A stretch of DNA of 64,000 nt. It comes from Dolomedes plantarius. Taxonomy: Eukaryota; Arthropoda; Arachnida; Araneae; Dolomedidae. The notes under the pieces are model-generated. The model ran no database searches and had not been told where the DNA came from. It worked only from the letters and a program-made list of their open reading frames with translations. Below, in pieces: positions 48,401-59,435 of this stretch. Both the position numbers and the translations under genes were made by a program. The stretch spans positions 23,383,591-23,447,590 of the forward strand of contig OU015501.1 in the NCBI GenBank assembly GCA_907164885.2, in the 5' to 3' direction. Each line of letters starts with the position of its first letter. Position 1 is the stretch's first letter.

Positions 48401-48611
48401 GTTTTAAACCGAGTGCTTTACGACCGAAAACATGTTGAAAAGTATAGCGTTACACGCCAATGTTCCCAAATGGGAACATGCTGAAAATCAGGGATAAAAA
48501 TTTTTTTTCCGGAATTTTTTTCTTCCATAGTTCTTATAATTGTCTCTAAACGTAATTTTTATGAATTAATAGCACTGATTGATCTCCGATCATAGTGCGG
48601 CGTTTAAAAGG
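45407..48611 (+). mobile_element. Complete piggyBac element
   Basis: A 3205-bp element flanked by TTAA (45403-45406 and 48612-48615). The ends are CCTTTTACACGCC and, inward from the right, CCTTTTAAACGCC. Three copies of an internal motif, ACACGCCAATGTTCCC plus its palindromic completion, lie at 45412-45440 (direct), 45761-45790 (inverted) and 48451-48479 (direct). It carries a full-length transposase frame (46177-47931) and an AATAAA at 48191-48196 downstream of the stop. It could be autonomous. Confidence 0.95.
46177..47931 (+). CDS. piggyBac transposase (DDE_Tnp_1_7, 584 aa, intact)
   Basis: Cut-and-paste transposase that excises the element and inserts it at TTAA. The start is placed at MPNPKRFLTVEEALDYLE (46177) because the open frame upstream of it (from 46102) is hydrophobic and lacks family features. 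Residues 15-110 are acidic and poorly conserved, and a basic patch KSKRKRL may act in nuclear entry. The RNase-H-like core follows, with the catalytic aspartates at D267 (KLSIDESMVPYYG), D345 (VFFDNFF) and D456 (MGGVDLLDR; a further D459 is also conserved). The C-terminus has the cysteine-rich domain RCVVCQKNTRKGCYECEKR then LHVNCF. The length matches insect piggyBac (about 590 aa) and no stop or frameshift interrupts it. Confidence 0.95.
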   Translation: MPNPKRFLTVEEALDYLETLSDDSDGDVIDICQFPPEESGCITDEEDINEETFECVMPADVCGEVEVFANISDNDSIGYADVPSTSKEQPKSKRKRLSGTQKSTDYRWNKSTTFEKKSVENAGIEDICQVFPEIVTLSPIEIFHKFLPIDYFIHLAKMTELYALQKGETLDLDENDIGQFFGLLLFSGYHSLPGEDLYWSTQDDLMVPIVPSVMPRNRFRKFKKYFHIVDNTKLVPGDKMGKISPIYEELQKNFRQFGVFHDKLSIDESMVPYYGHHSAKMFIKGKPIRFGYKIWMLCSASGYPYAMNIYSGRSSENENSPLGSRVVWELLSHVRNPEKHQVFFDNFFTSHKLMSDLSDKGFKATGTIRENRTGRCPLVSSKVVSKWQRGGFDFRSDGKVYMCRWKDSAVVTIASNYSSHEPLSKAKRFCRVQKKKTDIPQPHLIKMYNEEMGGVDLLDRLLGTYRPQFRSKKWYWNLFNNALNMAVVAGWILHTYAHKNTAQVLSHLNFRREVTLNLLRMKPKIHTIPGPRVHQSKSLRKSDAHYIVDFSQGRCVVCQKNTRKGCYECEKRLHVNCFPQYHGQ

Positions 48612-50030
48612 TTAATAGATTGTAATAACAATTTTCTTAACTGTAATTATATCAAAGCTGTATGATTTTTTTTTTTGCCTGAAAAATTAAAATGGTCTTT
48701 GTGTACTTTTATAATTGTAGTTTTTATCTTCACCTAGGAACACTTGTTAGTGAGTATGAAACCACTTGTTGCATATATTGCAAACATATATCTATTGTGA
48801 AATAAATAACTGTTTTGCTACAAAGTGCTTATAATTTGTCAACCATTTTCAAATCAGAACACAAATTGTTTATCAATAATCAATCTGTATCTTCAAAAAT
48901 GCATATATATATATATATATATTTGCAATATTTGATGGTAAATTATATATACATAAGGAAGGGATACGATACAAATAAGGTTTTTTACCCCACCATGGAC
49001 CGATGGACCGTGGAGGTATTCCGATAAGTAAAGGTGGGTCGCCAGCTGAAAAAGGTTGGGAACCACTGGATTACACTATTCAAATGGCTCATAGTTTGGT
49101 TAATTTGGGGTCACCTTTAGCAACAAGCGGGATAAACTTGCCACCTTATTCAAATATAACCTTGCTTATAAGTTAAAAAGCTATCTACACTTAGACGCGA
49201 ATTCCAAAGAACCAACCAGTTCTATCACGACTAATTATGATTTTAAAGTATAAATAATTACTTGGGACCCGATCATCAATTTACAAGGGGTGTTAACTAC
49301 TTTCTATGCCACCGAATCTGAATCATCTTACTTCTTTCTTGATCAGTAAACTACACAATTGCCAAAATATGTTCAACAATTTACATAAAAACATCATACG
49401 ATTTAATGCTTCCAACTCGGTATTTCAAGCTATACACTTGTATTCATGTCTCTTGAATTTTCAAAAAAACTTACCTTTGCTCTCATTCCATTACTTACCA
49501 AAAGCTAAATAATGGAAAAATAATAAAGTAAATACCAAAAAGCTGAAATTCTTCATCCATTTCAGTCGGCGCTGACGAAACGCAACACGCAACTCGCGAA
49601 TTCCTCACGGGCACACGAGATTTTGGACGAAAAATTTTCAGAGATATAACTGGAGCATATCATATAACGAAAACATTGAATTAATTGGTCACTAAAATTA
49701 ATTTTATTTAACTAATTAAATATTAATTTGCTCAAAAAACGTCACCCATGTCTACACAGCAAAATCATTCGTCGTAATATTTGAAATCCTGTTAACGTGA
49801 TTCCAAGGTCGACCATCTCTAGATGCAAGTAGTGTTTTGGGCCCCCAAACAATTTCTCAACGGTAAAAAAGCTTAACATCTTTTCACGAAAAAAAAGGGA
49901 TATTGCGTAGAATAATCAAGAAAATAAACATATAAACATTAACATATTCAAATATATGACTTTTTTTTATTGCCATATCATTTAACATTAAAAGAATAAC
50001 AAAATTTTAACAATGTATTTTTCGATACTT

Positions 50031-50592
50031 AAGGCTGCTATGTACTAACCTCATTGGATTCGCTCACCTCAATGTTAACCTATAGAGAAAATTTGTCCAC
50101 GGATTGCCGGCTTGGATTCAAATATTTTTTTTTTTTTTAATTGTACTCCGTTATAGAGAAAGAAATTTTACATTTGTGTACATTTTTCGTTTTTTAAAAA
50201 AAAATGCAATTAATATTTTAAAATTTAAATTATTCGGGGAAAAATCTGGTATAGTGTATTTTAAACGCTCATAAATTCCTTCGGTGAACGAAATTTATAA
50301 AATGAATCCAGTAGCGCTTTGCAGAAAAGTTCAGGCTATCTGACAGTACCAATGTTATTTGATTATCAGCATTTATGTACCTGTAAATAGTTGACAAAAA
50401 TATATTTTAAATAAAAAATTTGGGGGCAACGCTTAACCCCCCCTATAGAGAAAGAGCCATTACAATCCCTCTAAATGTCAATCCTAAGGGGGGTGGAATT
50501 CTCGAACTGTCAACTGGACTCCTCCCACCACAAGAGTCTGCAAGAAGAGGAAAAGGGAAATACGATTTTTTTTCTTAGTACATAGCAGCCTT
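50031..50592. mobile_element. TTAA-flanked MITE, copy 2
   Basis: Outer palindrome TTAAGGCTGCTATGTACTAA on the left and TTAGTACATAGCAGCCTTAA on the right. If TTAA (50029-50032 and 50591-50594) is the target duplication, the element starts GGCTGC. The left arm matches 31151-31569 well over about 150 bp. The right half differs and contains GAGGAGTCCAGTTGAC-like sequence (plus: GTCAACTGGACTCCTCCCAC). Confidence 0.65.
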
Positions 50593-52377
50593 AATATAGA
50601 AAGTGTGTTGTTTTGCATTGTAACTTTTTTGCACACATTGTTGAACGGTGGTAATTTTTAATTAGTTTTAATTTACTAGTGGAACGTTGTGCACTTGCAA
50701 TAGTCACAGACAATGAAAAAGTTCATTTTAATTATTATTTAATATATATCCTGCGCATGAATTACATTTTTCTCGCTCAAAATCATTTCTTTGAATGTAA
50801 TAATTTCTTGAATGAAATAATCGTCAACATCTTTGTTATAAAATGCTACAAAATCCCGTTACTGTTTTCCTAATTCATTGTTTTCTAATTTTTACATCGG
50901 TCATTAACAAGCAAAATTTCAAATATTCCTAGAACCTTTTTTTGACAGTCTTCACCTACAATGGTATCGCTACCGCAACCACAATTGTGGTGTGTGCATG
51001 GTATTGTCAATTTTGTGCTTGCAGCATAAAATTCAGATCGAGTTTAAGTAATGAAATCAAATTTGATTCATAAATTGTTTTCGTTATCATTCTTCTCCTT
51101 TTATTTTTTTCCTCTTTTTCTTGGTCCCCTGTCCGGCGAGGGGCCCAAATGCCTTGCATCCCGGGCCTATGTGTATCCATTTAAGTGAGAAACAAGGGCA
51201 TCTTGAATAAACAAAGCGGGAATAATTTATCCTTCCCCCCCCCCCCCCCCTAGACAACATAGTCTAACTGACTTTATGCAATAGATTTAATGCTTATCTC
51301 GCGGTAAAGAAGGGTTAAAAGCTTTGCATTAGTAGTAAACTCGCATTTAAGAGAGTGCGGATACAAAAATTTTATTTACAAACATTTTTGAAAGGCTTTT
51401 TTACCCCTTATATTTGTCTTTATATATAAATCATTGTACACACAATAAATACTTGCAAAATTTAAAATTGTGTTTAAATTTTTTTTCAATCAAAAGTAAC
51501 CATTTGCAGACGAATGCCGCAAAATAAGCGGCGAAATACTTTTACTTTTTAGGTTGAAAGCCGCGTAAATTGCGGCAAAAAATAATTTTATTATTTTCAT
51601 CATTGTTGTTGTCACTCTTTTTATTTAAAGACTAAAAAACTATGTTTAAAAACTAAAATTATTATTCTGAAATAATATCAATAAAATCTGCATTAATTTT
51701 TTTCTATCTATCTAATATAAACATTCTTAGAACAAGATTTCGCTCCATATATACATTTTAAAAAAAAGAGAGAGAGAGAGAGCTTTGACCCATTGCTAAG
51801 TAAGGTTTAAAAAAAAAAAAAAAAAAAACTTCGCATCCGCTAAGGGCTTAAGAGCCTGTTTATTCTTTGATAAATCTGTAGAACGAATAGCTCTACTAGC
51901 ATACTTTTTTTCGTTTTTATGAAAAGGAAAAATTTCAAAATAAGTTGTCTTTCAAATTTGTAAATAATTTTAAAGTGGCAGAAGGGATATTTTCTTTTTA
52001 GATTAATTTTTGCTTCACAGAAAACATATTTAGAATTTTGTTTCAAACTTCTGAAGAGAGTTTATCGAAAACAGGACAAAAGACACTGTACAAAATTTCA
52101 GAGAAATACCTTGCTATGAAATTCAGATATACCCTTTAAAAGATGGAAAATCATGAAAAATTCTATTCTAATATGTACAGGCTTTAACCGCACATGTACA
52201 GCAAGGTAAGCATAGGCAGTACAACATGAAAATGTTGAATCTGGCAATGTAATGACCGTAGGAACAGCCCTTTTGTGTTATGAATATCTGAAAGCATTAC
52301 ATTAAGTTTGAAGCCAAGAAAACAAAAAATGCGTTTATTATTATTATTATTCTTCACATCGTAATTACATCCGCCCG

Positions 52378-52391
52378 CCCCCCCCCCCCCC

Positions 52392-52427
<36 letters not shown>
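52378..52427. repeat. C-tract followed by A-tract
   Basis: About 15 C followed by 35 A, 145 bp left of the rosa-like element. No gene context. Confidence 0.95.
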
Positions 52428-52430
<3 letters not shown>

Positions 52431-52571
52431 GTCACATATCCGAACGTCACTATCACAGAATGGTCCCTGGTGGGTGAAAAATATTTAGATTAAGTTAGAC
52501 GTTGTTCACGTCTCTGAATTCATCCAAAATCTCTTGAAAACACTCTAACTCATCCAACCACATTGGGTCTA

Positions 52572-53869
52572 CAGAGGCTGTTCGCACATTTTTTAGACGA
52601 TTTTGGTAAGCGGTAATAAAAAATCGTTTGCTGCAAAAGAAATAATTGCAATTGTACTATGTTTTTAAAAGTCAAAATTATCGTCTGCGGCTTGAAAGTT
52701 TTGTTTTTATTCAAAATGGCGTTTTTAACAAAGCAGTGGTTCGAAGGCTACATTTATGCTCTTTCCGAAGAAAAATATGCATTCTCCGTTATCCAAAAAC
52801 GATGTGAGAGTCATGGTTTTGTGATATCTAAAGCGTCGATAGGTAATATCGTCAACAAGAAAGGAAAAAAACGTCAAATTGGGCTCTCAAGTGGGACAAA
52901 AATTCCAAACAAGTATCCAAGGAAAAAACGGACATATTTGACTATTGCAAAGGTACGTTGTTTAATGTTAAAAGAAAATCCCCCTAGCCAAAAGACAGTT
53001 GCAAAATCATTAAAATGCTCGGTGTCCACTGTAAACAAAATAATAAACGTTGATTTAAATCTTAAGAAAGCGAAAAACGCAATGTGCATCGTCTTCTTCC
53101 AAATCATATCGCTGAACGCAGGACACGCTGCAGAATTCTATATGAGAAACACTTATCCAAAGAAAAATGGAAAACAATTGTCACAATAGATGAATGGGTG
53201 TATTTAAATGATTGCAACAAAAAAAGAGCCATTTATTATCATAAAAGGGGAGAAAAAAATTTAAGTACATGGTTCAAAGAATCGAAAGAAAGCTTTTCTA
53301 AGGGTTTCATGATTGTTGCTGGTTTTTCTTATAATGGCAAGTTAAAAATAAAGAGAGTGGAAAAAAATGTCAAGATTAACTCCAAATACTATCAGGAACA
53401 TATTTTATCGCCAATTTTTCTGAATGAAATACCATCGCTTTACCCACAGTGCCATCAATCTGTGGGACTCCATAAGGACAAAGCTAGCAGTCACACATCA
53501 AAATCCACTGTAAATTTCCTAAAAGAAATGGAACAAAAAACTGGTATCAAGGCCATACCCTTCACTGATATCCCTACTAAATCTCCCGATGTATCACCTA
53601 TGGATTTTTGTGCTTTCGGACTTTTAAAATCTGCATTATCCAAACGTCGTCCCAAAACCCTTACAGGACTCTGGAAAGCTGTTCAGGAGGAATGGGATAG
53701 AATACCTCTTCTGACACTTCAAAAGGCATTATTATCCTGGAAATTGCGGTGTCGAAAGATAGTTCAGAATAAGGGATGTCAAATAGAACATTTAAAACAC
53801 AAGAATATTATGTAATTTAGTTTTGTGAATACAATATACATCGTCTAAAAAATGTGTGAACAGTCTCTG
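52572..53869 (+). mobile_element. DD41D (rosa-like) mariner element
   Basis: A 1298-bp element at TA (52570-52571 and 53870-53871). TIRs of about 30 bp: CAGAGGCTGTTCGCACATTT (left) and, inward from the right, CAGAGACTGTTCACACATTT. Both continue TTTTAGACGAT. It encodes one transposase split by a single frameshift. Confidence 0.92.
52716..53815 (+). pseudogene. DD41D mariner transposase, one frameshift
   Basis: The frame from MAFLTKQWFEGYIYALSEEK (52716) gives the N-terminal HTH region (ISKASIGNIVNKKGKKR and a second HTH with SVSTVNKII). At about 53070-53085 it loses the frame, consistent with a 1-base change in an A-rich run. It continues in another frame as HRLLPNHIAERRTRCRILYE and KHLSKEKWKTIVTIDEW to the stop at 53815. 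Acidic residues: D in VTIDEW, D in LHKDKASSH (the family usually has Q-D-N-A-P), and D in SPDVSPMDF. The last two are separated by 41 residues, the DD41D spacing of rosa-type elements. Upstream M residues from 52659 are open but lack family features. Confidence 0.85.
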
Positions 53870-54114
53870 TATTACATCTATACTTCAAAATTCGACAGAA
53901 AAATTTATTGTCCTCAATAGATGCTTTAGAGCACTGCTCTCAGATGGGGATCCTCCTGTGAGAGTGGGGCTCGTAAGTCGTTCCCAGACAAAATTTTAGC
54001 AGATATAACTTAGTGCTGCATTATGAGGAAAATTCAATTCTGTCACAAACATAGGCTGGCTTAAATGTTTTTTGTCGAAGTCTGTTTTGGGGTCTCCTGT
54101 TTCTAAATTTTTCC

Positions 54115-54300
54115 GCCCACATTGTATTGTGGTTAGCGCAGTAACCTGCCATTGGGTTCGAATACGTCTACGGCATGGATCTTTCTCAACTGTCCTCTCA
54201 TGGGGAGGAACATTAGTCATTTATTGGGTGCTCCCATAATAAAGAAGCCAACAAACACTCTCTGTGTATGCGGGAATAAGTGCCTGCCATTTGAAAGAAA
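54115..54300 (+). repeat. tRNA-derived SINE, family B, copy 1
   Basis: Head with TGGTTAGCGCAGTAACCTGC and B box GGGTTCGAATAC (54155-54166). The body has GGTGCTCCCATAATAAAGAA, GCCAACAAA and AAGTGCCTGCC. The second copy is at 57960-58150. Confidence 0.75.
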
Positions 54301-55734
54301 AAAAATTAAATCTTAAGATATATCATCGAATAGTTACACTATGAATATTCAAGAAGGTTATCATTTGCATACATGCAAGCATTGAAAATGTTAGAGTAGC
54401 TTAAATACTGAGCTAAAACCTTCAAATCTGAAAATGTCTTCGCCAATTGTTGAATCTGAGTGGGTACGTTAAAAGCCTTCAGTAATCTGCTTATCTACTT
54501 TAAAGCACTGATGTCATTCCCTTATATTAAAATAATTACGCGATTTAAATCAAATTTTACATATTGCTTTTGAAACTTATCATAAATATTACCGGGCAAT
54601 CGCAGGACGAAGGCCAATATTTCATTCACTCTCTAAATTTATTTCTGTTATAGGCATTTGATTGAAATAAAAGAGAGATATCTGTAAGTTACAGCTGGAG
54701 ATGAAGCGGCAGAGAGTGTTAAGACACAGACCGTGTATGTCTATTTCGGGCTTTTAAAGTCTCAGTAGGAAATACAAAACTTAACACCATGTAATACCAA
54801 ACTCCGATGAAGAGAATCCGAGCCCCATTTGTCACTCATAATAACGAGAAGTGAATTTTCACAGAGAGGAATCTCAGTCGTGGATCCCACTTACAAAATG
54901 CTATTCATATCGTCAACACGAAATATTACCTATATCTTTGGGTATAATAAATGTAAAATCATAGCTCCGAAATCTTGGTCCGCGGACAACTCATGGTCGG
55001 TCGCATAATATAGAGAAGACCGCCAGTGATGATGCTTTTCCTCTCTTAGAATCAAAATTACCGACCTACTTACTTGCGAAAAAATATTCATGAAATCAAA
55101 ATTTTACTAGCTCCAAATACTACAAAGTTACAGAGCCATTAGTTGATGATACCTCATTTAACAACTGCACATGCATGAGCATTAACAGCTTTTCAAGGTA
55201 TTGCATAAATATGTTGAGGGATTCAATTTGGAAAACTCCATCTTAATAAAGCACGTAAGAACACTAAAATAATACGTTAACTAAACTGACGTGAAACACG
55301 CGAAAGCATCCTTTTAACCCAATTCTATGAAGCGGAAAGCCATTTTACGACGGTGAGCTGGGATTCTTTTCCTACCATTTTTTTTTCTCTATGCTGAGTA
55401 ACAAGAAAGTTCTCATGACACCGTGAAATCACATAGCATCACTTATACGATATTTTTCTAACCCCGGATTATTTCTCATCATATAATGGCTGGTCTATAC
55501 GTGAACATCGCAAAACCTAACTTCAGTGACGCAGTTAGGAAGTTAGCTCATTGCAGGTAGTATTTGAGGTCAGGACCTCTTGACCAAATTTACATGGAAT
55601 TTATTATCATGTAAACAAACAAACAAGAATTGGAGTCTCCTGCACCAATGACATACCTCCAAGTATAGCAACGTATAGAAATTCAAGAAGGAATTTTAGC
55701 GCTCGCTATGAAAATTTTAGAACATTAACATTGT

Positions 55735-55735
55735 T

Positions 55736-55775
<40 letters not shown>

Positions 55776-55792
55776 CGTGCGTGCGCGCGCGC
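55735..55792. repeat. Compound (GT)n(GA)n(GC)n microsatellite
   Basis: Successive GT, GA and GTGC/GC dinucleotide tracts. The alternating purine-pyrimidine part could adopt Z-DNA. Confidence 0.95.
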
Positions 55793-57377
55793 ATAACATA
55801 AAAGTGAAATTTCACTGTCAAACGCTTTATTAGCCCCCCCCCCCCCCCGCTCGGCACAATTTTAGTCAATCTAATATCGCGGATAATGACTTGCTGGCTG
55901 GCTTTAAGAGCTTCGATCACCTTCTAAACCGACGGCCTAAGGTCGCATGATTCAATTTAACGTAAACACCCATAAGTAACGTGAAGTACGACGTTGCATA
56001 TACACTTACAACAAACCAATTATACACGACATCAAATCGGTTTCGAGAGAAATATTTATACCCTCCTATCTGACTGACCAGTAATTGGGTTTGTTTTAAT
56101 TTTGTGTTTAAATTTTGACGTAACAAGATAGCGATAGGCCTGTACAGCGCGATGTTTGGGGTAAATAGATGACAAAAAGTCAAAATACAACCTCTTCTAA
56201 TCTACCTGAATATGCTATTACCTCTCAAAGACATTTTCGAAACAAAATAGTTTTGTTATAACGTATTCATACAACGAATGATTAATTTACCTTACATGAA
56301 AACCTTCATCCATTAAAATGGATGTAGTGTTTTATTGTCAATATAATGGCATGCCTGCACTACTGGAAATATGATGAGGGCCATAGTATCTTACAGAAAG
56401 CGGCTGTGGGCCGCAAGAAATTAGTATAGATTGGAAAGAGAAAAATATTTTATCTAACAAAAAATAAATGATTATTTTAAAAATTAAATATTAATATTCA
56501 TTGCTTATATACTCCTTTCGTAATAATATAAATCTATAATTAATATTCCATATTTTTAAGATTTATTATATAATGCGTCTTCAAAAAAGCGTGTCACAGA
56601 GTGAGTTCTAACGGGCCGTATGTTCTGCAGACCTGCGATATGGAATTTGACTATGTACAGTCTCACGATTTTAATAGCGCGTGCAGACTTGTACAGCGCT
56701 CTCTGCCTATTCCAGTGATTTATGTGTCCTGTACTCTGTTCCCTGCGTAGATCGCTGGGTCTAGCGGTCCGTGAGCATTTGATCAAAGGCAAACTCGAGG
56801 TCTCGGGGGTCAAATGGTGACAGTGGGGGCGGGTCACACTAGATCAAGCAACACGACGTCTTTGGCGGCTTGAATGGGGGGGTTCTAAATGGGGGAATAT
56901 CTGGAAGACACGTGTTCATTGGAATGGGGGTGGTTCTAAATACCGTGTCTAATATTACCGTGACTAATGTTGACAGGACAGTCGGGGAGAGAGCTCTGTC
57001 GAATGTGAATGCACCATGAAAGGTGTTTCAAAAATCACTGCAATGTTTTCAGATTCGCAGCGGCGTTCCGCTTGTCTGAAAAGAAGAGTGAAGTGTGAGA
57101 GTTAAGTTGGTGTATGATTAGCTACTTGTTTAAATTTTCAAACTCTGTTCTAAAGTAGCATAATTTCTTTTAATACGATTACTTGTTTTTGACTGATATG
57201 CATTCTTATCTACCCTGATATGATTCATTAAAAAAAGACGATTTCAACCATTCCTAATATTAGGTTTTCCTTTAAGAAATTTTTAATTAAGCTAAGTTTT
57301 TAAAAATCTCTGAAGCTACAAACATATGAAATAATTTTAGCCGTTTAGTTTTGCTTTTATCATTAAATGGAAAACCT

Positions 57378-57411
57378 AAATATCACGTATATTTTTATAT
57401 ACGTGATATTT
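57378..57411. repeat. Perfect 15-bp-arm hairpin
   Basis: Arms AAATATCACGTATAT (57378-57392) and its exact complement (57397-57411) around a TTTT loop, followed by a partial third copy TTCACGTATATTT. No gene adjacent is recognised. Confidence 0.9.
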
Positions 57412-57959
57412 TCACGTATATTTCTATTATAGCTAGCCGACTGACGGCATTCGAAGCATTGCAGCTGTCTGACATTGATTTCCATCTGACGTCCCCTGTT
57501 TCTGAAAATTATATTTTTTCTCTAGAAGAAACATAATATTATTATGATGAAATAATAGCCTATACAAATTAATCACTGCACATTTATCAAATAATTTTTT
57601 TTTTTAAATAAGAGAAATAACGAAGGAAATCTACTTTAATTTCGTAACAATCATATAAAATTTTTCTTCTTTTAAGTTTGCATCAAAATTTTTCATAAGA
57701 TCTCATATTTTTCAAGAGTAGACATGAAAGGCCAGTTTCATAAACAATGACTCACATTAATACTTCTTAAAATATATTTACAAAATTTAAACAATAATTG
57801 CTCACGGTGCAAATAAAAAGTTAGTATTAAAAACTGGAAAAATACCCCGATGTCACTCCATCTGAAACTAAAACTTTTTTGGAATGATTTTGTTCGTGGA
57901 CACTTTGGGCTACTCATAAGTACGTATGTTCTGGTAGAGTAGTCACTTGAACAAAGACG

Positions 57960-58150
57960 GCCACCCACATGGTAGAGTGGTTATCGTCACGAGCTTTAAC
58001 GGAGTGTGCTCGGGTTCGAATCCCAACTAAGAGAGCCGTCCCCTCACAGGGAGTTCACTTCTGTGGTGCTCCTATAATAAAGAAACCAACAAATTCGCAG
58101 AATGTCGAAGAGACAAGTGCCAACCGCAATGGAGCGCAGAAAAAAAAAAT
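57960..58150 (+). repeat. tRNA-derived SINE, family B, copy 2
   Basis: A box TGGTAGAGTGG (57970-57980), B box GGGTTCGAATCCC (58012-58024). The body GGTGCTCCTATAATAAAGAA, ACCAACAAA and AAGTGCCAACC matches the copy at 54115-54300. It ends in an A-run (58139-58149). Confidence 0.8.
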
Positions 58151-58613
58151 TCTGGAAAAGGACCTTCCATGGACTGTGGAAAAGATATCCAATGATAGAA
58201 TTCTGTGCAAAAAGGGTATCTGCCGATTCCTCGACTCCCATTTAAATGAGCAAATGGTATGCATGTGTTAACAGTCTTACAAAATTCAGCAGCATATTTC
58301 TGAAAAACTGGATAAAAATTCTTTATTTAGATGTACAGCTTCCAGGTTGTTTGTGCATAATCAGCAAAAGAGATTACTTCAAAGATTATCACAAAATATG
58401 AACAAGTATATAACCCATTTGTGCTTTGTATTTACTCCAGAAAAAAGTATAAAACTATTTTTTCCTTTTAAATGTTTTATAATAACATACAAGTATTCAA
58501 AAAATTAACTACTTATAATTATCATGGTTATGACCACAGCATCCATTGAAACGGATGACATTTGCTAGCATTTATACAGCCTTCGCATGAAAGTAAAGTA
58601 ATTATATGAAGAA

Positions 58614-58698
58614 CTAGCTGAAAACCCGCACTTCGCTACGGAGTACATTCAAATTAAATACAACGGTCAATGTATGCCACTAATGGCAAAATAAATAA

Positions 58699-58752
<54 letters not shown>

Positions 58753-59435
58753 ATAAATACGACGATCAATGTATACAATTGATGTAAAAAAAAAACAAAA
58801 AATATATTTATAAAAAAAATCAGAACTGATATTTTTATAGACAAAATAATGTAGAAGAAAATATTCAAATTAAATCTAATAGAATACTAAATAATATAGT
58901 ACAGTTAATATAGTACAGTTTGAGGAACATAATATCTTTTACTGTATTTTAATATGTCCAATCGTCTGCCGCATTAGCAAGAAAATTTTTTTTTGTCTAT
59001 TTAGTTGTTATGCACGTGACGATAAATTTATTTAAAGTACCAGAAAAGAAATCACGTGATCAGCATTGAATAAATTAAATTCTAAAAATTAATCTTTAAA
59101 AAATCACCAAAAATCAGAAAATGGAGGTAAAGATTCGAAAAAGATCTCATTTTAAAGGGATTTTTAGGATCTTTCTCGTGATATAAATTTTATAACCCTC
59201 AAATTATTATTTTAAATGCAAACTTAAAAAAAGTTACAAAAACAGCTTAAAAATTTAATTTTTAAAATATCTAAGAAGAATTTTTGAAAAATCTCTCTTA
59301 GTGCACCCCTACACCATAAGAAGAATCGCCATGCAAAATTTCAGCCCTTTAGGTCCAGCGGTTTGGTCTGTGCGTTGTATGTCAGTCAGTCAGTCAGTGA
59401 GTAAGTCAGTTACGGAACTGTTTTATATATATAGA
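58614..59435 (-). mobile_element. Helitron-like element, copy 4
   Basis: Minus orientation: the 3' end CTAG (58614-58617) comes first on the plus strand, preceded by A, and the 5' end TC lies at 59435-59434. It has the same internal blocks as copies 1-3 and an (AT)n tract at about 58704-58750. Copy 5 abuts at 59436. Confidence 0.8.

Larger units (their letters stand above)
45264..49068. mobile_element. hAT MITE split by a piggyBac insertion
   Basis: Outer hAT-type ends CAGCGGTTCCCAACCGGTGG (left) and, inward from the right, CAGTGGTTCCCAACCTTTTT. The TSD GATTACAC is perfect (45256-45263 and 49069-49076). Removing the piggyBac and one TTAA leaves a 596-bp non-coding element. It is a longer version of the 328-bp copy at 41077-41404. 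Confidence 0.95.
54301..57959. other. No gene recognised; GC-richer patch at 56580-57010
   Basis: Mostly AT-rich. The stretch about 56580-57010 is clearly richer in G/C, with several GGGGG and CTAAAT repeats (TGGGGGNGGTTCTAAAT occurs twice near 56875 and 56927). A GGCCGCAAG / ACGGGCCGT pair at 56409 and 56610 hints at an old hAT MITE, but boundaries cannot be fixed. Confidence 0.45.

Noticed and set aside
49840..51180. GGGCCC-rich patches near 49840 and 51130 as ends of one hAT
   Set aside because: Patches look hAT-like, but termini and flanking octamers could not be matched.
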